Shown here: positions 36,393 through 51,400 of the stretch, in pieces
Numbering within the stretch: position 1 is the first letter of the stretch
How the letters are laid out: each line of letters starts with the position of its first letter
From: Linyphia triangularis
Lineage: Eukaryota; Arthropoda; Arachnida; Araneae; Linyphiidae
Direction: 5' to 3'
DNA length: 64,000 nucleotides
Assembly (NCBI GenBank): GCA_963978545.1
Contig: OZ021722.1
Span: forward strand, 15,256,801-15,320,800
Translations under genes and position numbers: made by a program
The notes under the pieces: generated by a model
Databases searched by the model: none
What the model saw: only the letters and a program-made list of their open reading frames with translations
What the model was told of the DNA's origin: nothing

Positions 36393-38405
36393 ATATTGAA
36401 GCTCATATATAAGAGAATATCGAATTTGAATTTTATAACACTCACTAAATAAGAAGTGGGTCTAAAGTTGGTCCTAAAAATTGAACTTTCAAAATTTTCG
36501 TTTAAAATTTTTCCCATGTTAACAGTATGGAAAATTACACACTTCTGAATTTTCAAAATTTTACAATCATTTTGCAACTAGGGTAACAGAAATTGTCATC
36601 CGAATCGATTTCAACATTCAAGTGGTTATTAAAATGAAATTTTACTTCTCAAAATTCGGTTATTGCCAAAAAAATCTTTATATCCCTTTGAATATACATT
36701 AAACTTGCCAATCCTTATACAATTTTCCAATTCTCAATTTTCGATTTTTAACCTTAATTTGTAGCCTAGGTTAATAAAAGTCATCTTCCGATTTCTTTCT
36801 GATCATCAATTTGCTCATGAAATATTATTTTAGTACACAAAATCGAAGCAATGCTACGTAAAATTAAGCCTCAAAACAGTTTCTGAGCGCTTTCGTTTCA
36901 AAATTTCAACTTCTCATAGAGCTATGCAAAAATAGTTTTTTTTGCCAAAATTTTGAAATTTGTTTGAATTTTAATGTGTTTTTGAATAAAAAAACACAAT
37001 TTGGAACCATTTGTTAAAAATGAAATTTTCCATTCAAATACACTCAAAACTGAAATATTTCAAGATTTTCGAAAAATTGAATTTTTTATTTTTAGAATAC
37101 TTTTTTTTAATTAAAATTTGGTACAAGAATAATTATAAAACATATATCCAACTGCAATTCGCAATTCGAAAGCATTTGAGCAATTTTCTTGAAAATACAA
37201 TTCCCCATTGAAATCACATGGCGGACTATTCAATGAATAATTGTTCAAAAAGTAAAATTTTCAAAATTTTTTCCCGTTTGTGATATGGAAGCTTATATAT
37301 AGGAGAGTCTCCATTTTCAATTTTATAACACTCACTAAATAAAAATTGGGTCTAAAGTTGTTCCAAAAAGTGCAATTTTCTAAAAAATAAAATTCCCCCA
37401 TTGAAAACACATGGTGGACTATTCAATGAATAATTGTTCAAAAATTAAAATTTTCAAAATTTTTTTCCCGTGTGTGATATTGAAGCTTATATATAGGAGA
37501 ATCTCCAATTCCAATTTTATAACACTTACTAAATAAGAAGTGGGTCTAAAGTTGTTCCAAAAAGTGCAATTTTCTAAAAAATAAAATTTCCCCATTGAAA
37601 ACACATGGCGGACTGTTCAATGAATTATTGTTCAAAAAGTAAAATTTTCAAAATTTTTTCCGGTGTGTGGTATTGGAGCTTATATATAGGAGAATCTCCA
37701 ATTCCAATTTTATAACACTCACTAAATAAGAAGTGGGTCTATAGTTGGTTCAAAATGTGCAAATTTCTCAAAAATAAAATTTCTCCATTGAAAACACATG
37801 GCGGACTGTTCAATGAATTATTGTTCAAAAAGTAAAATTTTCAAATTTTTTTCTGGTTTGTGATATTGAAGATCATATATAGGAGAATATCGAATTTGAA
37901 TTTTATAACACTCACTAAATAAGAAGTGCGTCTAAAGTTGGTCCTAAAAATTGAACTTTCAAAATTTTCGTTTAAAATTTTTCCCATGTTAACAGTATGG
38001 AAAATTACACACTTCTGAATTTTCAAAATTTTACAATCATTTTGCAACTAGGGTAACAGAAATTGTCATCCGAATCGATTTCCACATTCAAGTGGTTATT
38101 AAAATGAAATTTTACTTCTCAAAATTAGGTTATTGCCAAAAAAATCTTTACATCCCTTTGAATATACATTAAACTTGCCAATCCTTAGGCAATTTTCCAA
38201 TTCTCAATTTTCGATTTTTAACCTTAATTTGTAGCCTAGGATAATACAAGTCATCTTCCGATTTCTTTCTGATCATCAATTTGCTCATGAAATATTATTT
38301 TAGTACACAAAATCGAAGCAATGCTACGTAAAATAAAGCCTCAAAACAGTTTCTGAGCGCTTTCGTTTCAAAATTTCAACTTCTCATAGAGCTATTCAAA
38401 AATAG
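36393..38405. repeat. Long monomers L19, L20 with three short monomers
   Basis: L19 starts at 36393 and L20 at 37863. From about 36660 to 38400 the sequence recurs at 41964-43704 with a constant offset of 5304, including TAGCCTAGGTTAATAAAAG, TAAAATTAAGCC, and the AAAAATTGGGTC short monomer. Confidence 0.9.
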
Positions 38406-41400
38406 TTTTTTTTGCCTAAATTTTGAAATTTGTTTGATTTTTAATGTGTTTTTGAATAAAAAAACACAATTTGGAACCATTTGTTAAAAATGAAATTTTC
38501 CATTCAAATACACTCAAAACTGAAATATTTTAAGATTTTCGAAAAATTGAATTTTTTTATTTTTAGAATATTTTTTTTAATTAAAATTTGGTACAAGAAT
38601 AATTATAAAACATATATCCAACTGCAATTCGCAATTTGAAAGCATTAGAGCAATTTTCTTGAAAATACAATTCCCCATTGAACTCACATGGCGGACTATT
38701 CAATGAATAATTGTTCAAAAATTAAAATTTTCAAAATTTTTTCCCGTGTGTGATATTAAAGCTTATATATAGGAGAATCTCCAATTCCAATTTTATAACA
38801 CTCACTAAATAAGAAGTGGGTCTATAGTTGGTTCGAAATGTGCAATTTTCTCAAAAATAAAATTTCACAATTGAAAACACATGGCGGACTGTTCAATGAA
38901 TTATTGTTCGAAAAGTAAAATTTTCAAAATTTTTTCCGGTGTCTGATATTGAAGCTCATATATAGGAGAATCTCGAATTTGAATTTTATAACACTCACTA
39001 AATAAGAAGTGGGTCTAAAGTTGTTCCAAAAAGTGCAATTTTCTCAAAAATAAGATTTCGCCATTGAAAACACATGACGGACTATTCAATGAATAATTTT
39101 TCAAAAAGTAAAATTTTCAAAATTTTTTCCGGTTTGTGATATTGAAGCTCATATATAGGAGAATATCCTATTCGAATTTTATAACACTCACTAAATAAGA
39201 AGTGGGTCTAAAGTTGGTCCTAAAAATTGAACTTTCAAAATTTTCGTTTAAAATTTTTTCCATGTTAACAGTATGGAAAATTTCATACTTCTAAATTTTC
39301 AAAATTTTACAATCATTTTGCAACTAGGGTAACAGAAATTGTCATCCGAATCGATTTCCACATTCAAGTGGTTATTAAAATGAAATTTTACTTTTCAAAA
39401 TTCGGTTATTGCCAAAAAATCTTTATATCCCTTTGAATATACATTAAACTTGCCAATCCTTATACAATTTTCCAATTCTCAATTTTCGATTTTTAACCTT
39501 AATTTGTAGCCTAGGTTAATAAAAGTCATCTTCCGATTTCTTTCTGATCATCAATTTGCTCATGAAATATTATTTTAGTACACAAAATCGAAGCAATGCT
39601 AGGTAAAATAAAGCCTCAAAACAGTTTCTGAGCGCTTTCGTTTCAAAATTTCAACTTCTCATAGAGCTATGCAAAAATAGTTTTTTTTGCCAAAATTTTG
39701 AAATTTGTTTGAATTTTAATGTGTTTTTGAATAAAAAAACACAATTTGGAACCATTTGTTAAAAATGAAATTTTCCATTCAAATACACTCAAAACTGAAA
39801 TATTTCAAGATTTTCGAAAAATTGAATTTTTTATTTTTAGAATACTTTTTTTTAATTAAAATTTGGTACAAGAATAATTATAAAACATATATCCAACTGC
39901 AATTCGCAATTCGAAAGCATTTGAGCAATTTTCTTGAAAATACAATTCCCCATTGAAATCACATGGCGGACTATTCAATGAATAATTGTTCAAAAAGTAA
40001 AATTTTCAAAATTTTTTCCCGTTTGTGATATGGAAGCTTATATATAGGAGAGTCTCCATTTTCAATTTTATAACACTCACTAAATAAAAATTGGGTCTAA
40101 AGTTGTTCCAAAAAGTGCAATTTTCTAAAAAATAAAATTCCCCCATTGAAAACACATGGTGGACTATTCAATGAATAATTGTTCAAAAATTAAAATTTTC
40201 AAAATTTTTTTCCCGTGTGTGATATTGAAGCTAATATATATAGGAGAATCTCCAATTCCAATTTTATAACACTTACTAAATAAGAAGTGGGTCTAAAGTT
40301 GTTCCAAAAAGTGCAATTTTCTAAAAAATAAAATTTCCCCATTGAAAACACATGGCGGACTGTTCAATGAATTATTGTTCAAAAAGTAAAATTTTCAAAT
40401 TTTTTTCCGGTGTGTGGTATTGGAGCTTATATATAGGAGAATCTCCAATTCCAATTTTATAACACTCACTAAATAAGAAGTGGGTCTATAGTTGGTTCAA
40501 AATGTGCAAATTTCTCAAAAATAAAATTTCTCCATTGAAAACACATGGCGGACTGTTCAATGAATTATTGTTCAAAAAGTAAAATTTTCAAATTTTTTTC
40601 TGGTTTGTGATATTGAAGATCATATATAGGAGAATATCGAATTTGAATTTTATAACACTCACTAAATAAGAAGTGCGTCTAAAGTTGGTCCTAAAAATTG
40701 AACTTTCAAAATTTTCGTTTAAAATTTTTCCCATGTTAACAGTATGGAAAATTACACACTTCTGAATTTTCAAAATTTTACAATCATTTTGCAACTAGGG
40801 TAACAGAAATTGTCATCCGAATCGATTTCCACATTCAAGTGGTTATTAAAATGAAATTTTACTTCTCAAAATTAGGTTATTGCCAAAAAAATCTTTACAT
40901 CCCTTTGAATATACATTAAACTTGCCAATCCTTAGGCAATTTTCCAATTCTCAATTTTCAATTTTTAACCTTAATTTGTAGCCTAGGATAATACAAGTCA
41001 TCTTCCGATTTCTTTCTGATCATCAATTTGCTCATGAAATATTATTTTAGTACACAAAATCGAAGCAATGCTACGTAAAATAAAGCCTCAAAACAGTTTC
41101 TGAGCGCTTTCGTTTCAAAATTTCAACTTCTCATAGAGCTATTCAAAAATTGTTTGTTTTTTTTGCCAAAATTTTGAAATTTGTTTGATTTTTAATGTGT
41201 TTTTGAATAAAAAAACACAATTTGGAACCATTTGTTAAAAATGAAATTTTCCATTCAAATACACTCAAAACTGAAATATTTCAAGATTTTCAAAAAATTG
41301 AATTTCTTATTTTTAGAATACTTTTTTTAAATTAAAATTTGGTACAATAATAACTATAAAACATATATCCAACTGAAATTCGCAATTTGAAAGCATTTGA

Positions 41401-41680
41401 GCAATTTTCTCGAAAATACAATTCCCCATTGAAATCACATGGCGGACTATTCAATGAATAATAGTTCAAAAATTAAAATTTTCAAATTTTTTTCCCGTTT
41501 GTTATATTGAAGCTTATATATAGGAGAATCTCCAATTCCAATTTTATAACACTCACTAAATAAGAAGTGGGTCTATAGTTGGTTCAAAATGTGCAAATTT
41601 CTCAAAAATAAAATTTCTCCATTGAAAACACATGGCGGACTGTTCAATGAATTATTGTTCAAAAAGTAAAATTTTCAATT
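38406..41680. repeat. Partial copy of the 3836-bp higher-order unit (L21, L22)
   Basis: From about 38420 the sequence matches 45198-48458 at a constant offset of 6778. Shared private variants are GATATTAAAGC, GTGTCTGATATTG, TTTTTTCCATG with TTTCATACTTC, GCTAGGTAAAATAAAG and GCTAATATATATAGG. L21 starts at 39139 and L22 at 40610. Confidence 0.92.
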
Positions 41681-44638
41681 TTTTTTCTGGTTTGTGATAT
41701 TGAAGATCATATATAGGAGAATATCGAATTTGAATTTTATAACACTCACTAAATAAGAAGTGCGTCTAAAGTTGGTCCTAAAAATTGAACTTTCAAAATT
41801 TTCGTTTAAAATTTTTCCCATGTTAACAGTATGGAAAATTACACACTTCTGAATTTTCAAAATTTTACAATCATTTTGCAACTAGGGTAACAGAAATTGT
41901 CATCCGAATCGATTTCCACATTCAAGTGGTTATTAAAATGAAATTTTACTTCTCAAAATTAGGTTATTGCCAAAAAAATCTTTATATCCCTTTGAATATA
42001 CATTAAACTTGCCAATCCTTATACAATTTTCCAATTCTCAATTTTCGATTTTTAACCTTAATTTGTAGCCTAGGTTAATAAAAGTCATCTTCCGATTTCT
42101 TTCTGATCATCAATTTGCTCATGAAATATTATTTTAGTACACAAAATCGAAGCAATGCTACGTAAAATTAAGCCTCAAAACAGTTTCTGAGCGCTTTCGT
42201 TTCAAAATTTCAACTTCTCATAGAGCTATGCAAAAATAGTTTTTTTTGCCAAAATTTTGAAATTTGTTTGAATTTTAATGTGTTTTTGAATAAAAAAACA
42301 CAATTTGGAACCATTTGTTAAAAATGAAATTTTCCATTCAAATACACTCAAAACTGAAATATTTCAAGATTTTCGAAAAATTGAATTTTTTATTTTTAGA
42401 ATACTTTTTTTTAATTAAAATTTGGTACAAGAATAATTATAAAACATATATCCAACTGCAATTCGCAATTCGAAAGCATTTGAGCAATTTTCTTGAAAAT
42501 ACAATTCCCCATTGAAATCACATGGCGGACTATTCAATGAATAATTGTTCAAAAAGTAAAATTTTCAAAATTTTTTCCCGTTTGTGATATGGAAGCTTAT
42601 ATATAGGAGAGTCTCCATTTTCAATTTTATAACACTCACTAAATAAAAATTGGGTCTAAAGTTGTTCCAAAAAGTGCAATTTTCTAAAAAATAAAATTCC
42701 CCCATTGAAAACACATGGTGGACTATTCAATGAATAATTGTTCAAAAATTAAAATTTTCAAAATTTTTTTCCCGTGTGTGATATTGAAGCTTATATATAG
42801 GAGAATCTCCAATTCCAATTTTATAACACTTACTAAATAAGAAGTGGGTCTAAAGTTGTTCCAAAAAGTGCAATTTTCTAAAAAATAAAATTTCCCCATT
42901 GAAAACACATGGCGGACTGTTCAATGAATTATTGTTCAAAAAGTAAAATTTTCAAAATTTTTTCCGGTGTGTGGTATTGGAGCTTATATATAGGAGAATC
43001 TCCAATTCCAATTTTATAACACTCACTAAATAAGAAGTGGGTCTATAGTTGGTTCAAAATGTGCAAATTTCTCAAAAATAAAATTTCTCCATTGAAAACA
43101 CATGGCGGACTGTTCAATGAATTATTGTTCAAAAAGTAAAATTTTCAAATTTTTTTCTGGTTTGTGATATTGAAGATCATATATAGGAGAATATCGAATT
43201 TGAATTTTATAACACTCACTAAATAAGAAGTGCGTCTAAAGTTGGTCCTAAAAATTGAACTTTCAAAATTTTCGTTTAAAATTTTTCCCATGTTAACAGT
43301 ATGGAAAATTACACACTTCTGAATTTTCAAAATTTTACAATCATTTTGCAACTAGGGTAACAGAAATTGTCATCCGAATCGATTTCCACATTCAAGTGGT
43401 TATTAAAATGAAATTTTACTTCTCAAAATTAGGTTATTGCCAAAAAAATCTTTACATCCCTTTGAATATACATTAAACTTGCCAATCCTTAGGCAATTTT
43501 CCAATTCTCAATTTTCGATTTTTAACCTTAATTTGTAGCCTAGGATAATACAAGTCATCTTCCGATTTCTTTCTGATCATCAATTTGCTCATGAAATATT
43601 ATTTTAGTACACAAAATCGAAGCAATGCTACGTAAAATAAAGCCTCAAAACAGTTTCTGAGCGCTTTCGTTTCAAAATTTCAACTTCTCATAGAGCTATT
43701 CAAAAATAGTTTTTTTTTTTTGCCAAAATTTTGAAATTTGTTTGATTTTTAATGTGTTTTTGAATAAAAAAACACAATTTGGAACCATTTGTTAAAAATG
43801 AAATTTTCCATTCAAATACACTCAAAACTGAAATATTTCAAGATTTTCAAAAAATTGAATTTCTTATTTTTAGAATATTTTTTTTAAATTAAAATTTGGT
43901 ACAATAATAACTATAAAACATATATCCAACTGTAATTCGCAATTTGAAAGCATTTGAGCAATTTTCTCGAAAATACAATTCCCCATTGAATTCACATGGC
44001 GGACTATTCAATAAATAATTGTTCAAAAAGTAAAATTTTCAAAATTTTTTCCCGTTTATGATATTGAAGCTTATATATAGGAGAGTCTACATTTTCAATT
44101 TTATAACACTCACTAAATAAAAAGTGGGTCTAAAATTGTTCCAAAAAGTGCAATTTTCTAAAAAATAAAATTACCCATTGAAATCACATGGCGGACTATT
44201 CAATGAATAATTGTTCAAAAAGTAAAATTTTCAAAATTTTTTCCCGTTTGTGATATGGAAGCTTATATATAGGAGAGTCTCCATTTTCAATTTTATAACA
44301 CTCACTAAATAAAAATTGGGTCTAAAGTTGTTCCAAAAAGTGCAATTTTCTAAAAAATAAAATTCCCCCATTGAATTCACATGGCGGACTATTCAATGAA
44401 TAATTGTTCAAAAATTAAAATTTTCAAAATTTTTTCCCGTTTGTGATATTGAAGCTTATATATAGGAGAATATCCAATTTCAATTTTATAACACTCACTA
44501 AATAAAAAGTGGGTCTAAAGTTGTTCCAAAAAATGCAATTTTCTAAAAAATAAAATTTCCCCATTGAAAACACATGGCGGACTGTTCAATGAATTATTGT
44601 TCAAAAAGTAAAATTTTCAAAATTTTTTCCGGTTTGTG
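41681..44638. repeat. Long monomers L23, L24 with short monomers
   Basis: L23 starts at 41697 and L24 at 43167, each followed by three short monomers. L23 joins the L20-like head (GATCAT, GTGCGTCTA) to an L19-like module second half, a mosaic. L24 has a long T-run (about 43710-43720). The short monomer at about 44060 has GGAGAGTCTACATTTTC and TTACCCATTGAAATCAC, a local oddity. Confidence 0.9.
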
Positions 44639-47600
44639 ATATTGAAGCTCATATGTAGGAGAATCTCCTATTCGAATTTTATAACACTCACTAAATAAGA
44701 AGTGGGTCTAAACTTGGTCCTAAAAATTGAACTTTCAAAATTTTCGTTTAAAATTTTTCCCATGTTAACCGTAAGGAAAATTTCACACTTCTAAATTTTC
44801 AAAATTTTACAATCATTTTGCAACTAGGGTAACAGAAATTGTCATCCGAATCGATTTCCACATTCAAGTGGTAATTAAAATGAAATTTTACTTCTCAAAA
44901 TTCGGTTATTGCCAAAAAAATCTTTATATCCCTTTGAATATACATTAAACTTGCCAATCCTTAGGCAATTTTCCAATTCTCAATTTTCGAATTTTAACCT
45001 TAATTTGTAGCCTAGGAAAATACAAGTCATCTTACGATTTCTTTCTGATCATCAATTTGCTCATGAAATATTATTTTAGTACACAAAATCGAAGCAATGC
45101 TACGTAAAATAAAGCCTCAAAACAGTTTCTGAGCGCTTTCGTTTCAAAATTTCAACCTCTCATAGAGCTATTCAAAAATAGTTTTTTTTTTGCCAAAATT
45201 TTGAAATTTGTTTGATTTTTAATGTGTTTTTGAATAAAAAAACACAATTTGGAACCATTTGTTAAAAATGAAATTTTCCATTCAAATACACTCAAAACTG
45301 AAATATTTTAAGATTTTCGAAAAATTGAATTTTTTTATTTTTAGAATATTTTTTTTAATTAAAATTTGGTACAAGAATAATTATAAAACATATATCCAAC
45401 TGCAATTCGCAATTTGAAAGCATTAGAGCAATTTTCTTGAAAATACAATTCCCCATTGAACTCACATGGCGGACTATTCAATGAATAATTGTTCAAAAAT
45501 TAAAATTTTCAAAATTTTTTCCCGTGTGTGATATTAAAGCTTATATATAGGAGAATCTCCAATTCCAATTTTATAACACTCACTAAATAAGAAGTGGGTC
45601 TATAGTTGGTTCGAAATGTGCAATTTTCTCAAAAATAAAATTTCACAATTGAAAACACATGGCGGACTGTTCAATGAATTATTGTTCGAAAAGTAAAATT
45701 TTCAAAATTTTTTCCGGTGTCTGATATTGAAGCTCATATATAGGAGAATCTCGAATTTGAATTTTATAACACTCACTAAATAAGAAGTGGGTCTAAAGTT
45801 GTTCCAAAAAGTGCAATTTTCTCAAAAATAAGATTTCGCCATTGAAAACACATGACGGACTATTCAATGAATAATTTTTCAAAAAGTAAAATTTTCAAAA
45901 TTTTTTCCGGTTTGTGATATTGAAGCTCATATATAGGAGAATATCCTATTCGAATTTTATAACACTCACTAAATAAGAAGTGGGTCTAAAGTTGGTCCTA
46001 AAAATTGAACTTTCAAAATTTTCGTTTAAAATTTTTTCCATGTTAACAGTATGGAAAATTTCATACTTCTAAATTTTCAAAATTTTACAATCATTTTGCA
46101 ACTAGGGTAACAGAAATTGTCATCCGAATCGATTTCCACATTCAAGTGGTTATTAAAATGAAATTTTACTTTTCAAAATTCGGTTATTGCCAAAAAATCT
46201 TTATATCCCTTTGAATATACATTAAACTTGCCAATCCTTATACAATTTTCCAATTCTCAATTTTCGATTTTTAACCTTAATTTGTAGCCTAGGTTAATAA
46301 AAGTCATCTTCCGATTTCTTTCTGATCATCAATTTGCTCATGAAATATTATTTTAGTACACAAAATCGAAGCAATGCTAGGTAAAATAAAGCCTCAAAAC
46401 AGTTTCTGAGCGCTTTCGTTTCAAAATTTCAACTTCTCATAGAGCTATGCAAAAATAGTTTTTTTTGCCAAAATTTTGAAATTTGTTTGAATTTTAATGT
46501 GTTTTTGAATAAAAAAACACAATTTGGAACCATTTGTTAAAAATGAAATTTTCCATTCAAATACACTCAAAACTGAAATATTTCAAGATTTTCGAAAAAT
46601 TGAATTTTTTATTTTTAGAATACTTTTTTTTAATTAAAATTTGGTACAAGAATAATTATAAAACATATATCCAACTGCAATTCGCAATTCGAAAGCATTT
46701 GAGCAATTTTCTTGAAAATACAATTCCAAATTGAAATCACATGGCGGACTATTCAATGAATAATTGTTCAAAAAGTAAAATTTTCAAAATTTTTTCCCGT
46801 TTGTGATATGGAAGCTTATATATAGGAGAGTCTCCATTTTCAATTTTATAACACTCACTAAATAAAAATTGGGTCTAAAGTTGTTCCAAAAAGTGCAATT
46901 TTCTAAAAAATAAAATTCCCCCATTGAAAACACATGGTGGACTATTCAATGAATAATTGTTCAAAAATTAAAATTTTCAAAATTTTTTTCCCGTGTGTGA
47001 TATTGAAGCTAATATATATAGGAGAATCTCCAATTCCAATTTTATAACACTTACTAAATAAGAAGTGGGTCTAAAGTTGTTCCAAAAAGTGCAATTTTCT
47101 AAAAAATAAAATTTCCCCATTGAAAACACATGGCGGACTGTTCAATGAATTATTGTTCAAAAAGTAAAATTTTCAAATTTTTTTCCGGTGTGTGGTATTG
47201 GAGCTTATATATAGGAGAATCTCCAATTCCAATTTTATAACACTCACTAAATAAGAAGTGGGTCTATAGTTGGTTCAAAATGTGCAAATTTCTCAAAAAT
47301 AAAATTTCTCCATTGAAAACACATGGCGGACTGTTCAATGAATTATTGTTCAAAAAGTAAAATTTTCAAATTTTTTTCTGGTTTGTGATATTGAAGATCA
47401 TATATAGGAGAATATCGAATTTGAATTTTATAACACTCACTAAATAAGAAGTGCGTCTAAAGTTGGTCCTAAAAATTGAACTTTCAAAATTTTCGTTTAA
47501 AATTTTTCCCATGTTAACAGTATGGAAAATTACACACTTCTGAATTTTCAAAATTTTACAATCATTTTGCAACTAGGGTAACAGAAATTGTCATCCGAAT

Positions 47601-48474
47601 CGATTTCCACATTCAAGTGGTTATTAAAATGAAATTTTACTTCTCAAAATTAGGTTATTGCCAAAAAAATCTTTACATCCCTTTGAATATACATTAAACT
47701 TGCCAATCCTTAGGCAATTTTCCAATTCTCAATTTTCGATTTTTAACCTTAATTTGTAGCCTAGGATAATACAAGTCATCTTCCGATTTCTTTCTGATCA
47801 TCAATTTGCTCATGAAATATTATTTTAGTACACAAAATCGAAGCAATGCTACGTAAAATAAAGCCTCAAAACAGTTTCTGAGCGCTTTCGTTTCAAAATT
47901 TCAACTTCTCATAGAGCTATTCAAAAATTGTTTGTTTTTTTTGCCAAAATTTTGAAATTTGTTTGATTTTTAATGTGTTTTTGAATAAAAAAACACAATT
48001 TGGAACCATTTGTTAAAAATGAAATTTTCCATTCAAATACACTCAAAACTGAAATATTTCAAGATTTTCAAAAAATTGAATTTCTTATTTTTAGAATACT
48101 TTTTTTAAATTAAAATTTGGTACAATAATAACTATAAAACATATATCCAACTGAAATTCGCAATTTGAAAGCATTTGAGCAATTTTCTCGAAAATACAAT
48201 TCCCCATTGAAATCACATGGCGGACTATTCAATGAATAATAGTTCAAAAATTAAAATTTTCAAATTTTTTTCCCGTTTGTTATATTGAAGCTTATATATA
48301 GGAGAATCTCCAATTCCAATTTTATAACACTCACTAAATAAGAAGTGGGTCTATAGTTGGTTCAAAATGTGCAAATTTCTCAAAAATAAAATTTCTCCAT
48401 TGAAAACACATGGCGGACTGTTCAATGAATTATTGTTCAAAAAGTAAAATTTTCAAAATTTTTTCCGGTTTGTG
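44639..48474. repeat. Higher-order unit copy A (3836 bp)
   Basis: Contains L25 (44639), L26 (45917) and L27 (47388), with short-monomer counts 2, 3 and 1. Marker: GTTAACCGTAAGG in L25, found elsewhere only in copy B at 48600. Confidence 0.93.
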
Positions 48475-51400
48475 ATATTGAAGCTCATATGTAGGAGAAT
48501 CTCCTATTCGAATTTTATAACACTCACTAAATAAGAAGTGGGTCTAAACTTGGTCCTAAAAATTGAACTTTCAAAATTTTCGTTTAAAATTTTTCCCATG
48601 TTAACCGTAAGGAAAATTTCACACTTCTAAATTTTCAAAATTTTACAATCATTTTGCAACTAGGGTAACAGAAATTGTCATCCGAATCGATTTCCACATT
48701 CAAGTGGTAATTAAAATGAAATTTTACTTCTCAAAATTCGGTTATTGCCAAAAAAATCTTTATATCCCTTTGAATATACATTAAACTTGCCAATCCTTAG
48801 GCAATTTTCCAATTCTCAATTTTCGAATTTTAACCTTAATTTGTAGCCTAGGAAAATACAAGTCATCTTACGATTTCTTTCTGATCATCAATTTGCTCAT
48901 GAAATATTATTTTAGTACACAAAATCGAAGCAATGCTACGTAAAATAAAGCCTCAAAACAGTTTCTGAGCGCTTTCGTTTCAAAATTTCAACCTCTCATA
49001 GAGCTATTCAAAAATAGTTTTTTTTTTGCCAAAATTTTGAAATTTGTTTGATTTTTAATGTGTTTTTGAATAAAAAAACACAATTTGGAACCATTTGTTA
49101 AAAATGAAATTTTCCATTCAAATACACTCAAAACTGAAATATTTTAAGATTTTCGAAAAATTGATTTTTTTTATTTTTAGAATATTTTTTTTAATTAAAA
49201 TTTGGTACAAGAATAATTATAAAACATATATCCAACTGCAATTCGCAATTTGAAAGCATTAGAGCAATTTTCTTGAAAATACAATTCCCCATTGAACTCA
49301 CATGGCGGACTATTCAATGAATAATTGTTCAAAAATTAAAATTTTCAAAATTTTTTCCCGTGTGTGATATTAAAGCTTATATATAGGAGAATCTCCAATT
49401 CCAATTTTATAACACTCACTAAATAAGAAGTGGGTCTATAGTTGGTTCGAAATGTGCAATTTTCTCAAAAATAAAATTTCACAATTGAAAACACATGGCG
49501 GACTGTTCAATGAATTATTGTTCGAAAAGTAAAATTTTCAAAATTTTTTCCGGTGTCTGATATTGAAGCTCATATATAGGAGAATCTCGAATTTGAACTT
49601 TATAACACTCACTAAATAAGAAGTGGGTCTAAAGTTGTTCCAAAAAGTGCAATTTTCTCAAAAATAAGATTTCGCCATTGAAAACACATGACGGACTATT
49701 CAATGAATAATTTTTCAAAAAGTAAAATTTTCAAAATTTTTTCCGGTTTGTGATATTGAAGCTCATATATAGGAGAATATCCTATTCGAATTTTATAACA
49801 CTCACTAAATAAGAAGTGGGTCTAAAGTTGGTCCTAAAAATTGAACTTTCAAAATTTTCGTTTAAAATTTTTTCCATGTTAACAGTATGGAAAATTTCAT
49901 ACTTCTAAATTTTCAAAATTTTACAATCATTTTGCAACTAGGGTAACAGAAATTGTCATCCGAATCGATTTCCACATTCAAGTGGTTATTAAAATGAAAT
50001 TTTACTTTTCAAAATTCGGTTATTGCCAAAAAATCTTTATATCCCTTTGAATATACATTAAACTTGCCAATCCTTATACAATTTTCCAATTCTCAATTTT
50101 CGATTTTTAACCTTAATTTGTAGCCTAGGTTAATAAAAGTCATCTTCCGATTTCTTTCTGATCATCAATTTGCTCATGAAATATTATTTTAGTACACAAA
50201 ATCGAAGCAATGCTAGGTAAAATAAAGCCTCAAAACAGTTTCTGAGCGCTTTCGTTTCAAAATTTCAACTTCTCATAGAGCTATGCAAAAATAGTTTTTT
50301 TTGCCAAAATTTTGAAATTTGTTTGAATTTTAATGTGTTTTTGAATAAAAAAACACAATTTGGAACCATTTGTTAAAAATGAAATTTTCCATTCAAATAC
50401 ACTCAAAACTGAAATATTTCAAGATTTTCGAAAAATTGAATTTTTTATTTTAGAATACTTTTTTTTAATTAAAATTTGGTACAAGAATAATTATAAAACA
50501 TATATCCAACTGCAATTCGCAATTCGAAAGCATTTGAGCAATTTTCTTGAAAATACAATTCCCCATTGAAATCACATGGCGGACTATTCAATGAATAATT
50601 GTTCAAAAAGTAAAATTTTCAAAATTTTTTCCCGTTTGTGATATGGAAGCTTATATATAGGAGAGTCTCCATTTTCAATTTTATAACACTCACTAAATAA
50701 AAATTGGGTCTAAAGTTGTTCCAAAAAGTGCAATTTTCTAAAAAATAAAATTCCCCCATTGAAAACACATGGTGGACTATTCAATGAATAATTGTTCAAA
50801 AATTAAAATTTTCAAAATTTTTTTCCCGTGTGTGATATTGAAGCTAATATATATAGGAGAATCTCCAATTCCAATTTTATAACACTTACTAAATAAGAAG
50901 TGGGTCTAAAGTTGTTCCAAAAAGTGCAATTTTCTAAAAAATAAAATTTCCCCATTGAAAACACATGGCGGACTGTTCAATGAATTATTGTTCAAAAAGT
51001 AAAATTTTCAAAATTTTTTCCGGTGTGTGGTATTGGAGCTTATATATAGGAGAATCTCCAATTCCAATTTTATAACACTCACTAAATAAGAAGTGGGTCT
51101 ATAGTTGGTTCAAAATGTGCAAATTTCTCAAAAATAAAATTTCTCCATTGAAAACACATGGCGGACTGTTCAATGAATTATTGTTCAAAAAGTAAAATTT
51201 TCAAATTTTTTTCTGGTTTGTGATATTGAAGATCATATATAGGAGAATATCGAATTTGAATTTTATAACACTCACTAAATAAGAAGTGCGTCTAAAGTTG
51301 GTCCTAAAAATTGAACTTTCAAAATTTTCGTTTAAAATTTTTCCCATGTTAACAGTATGGAAAATTACACACTTCTGAATTTTCAAAATTTTACAATCAT

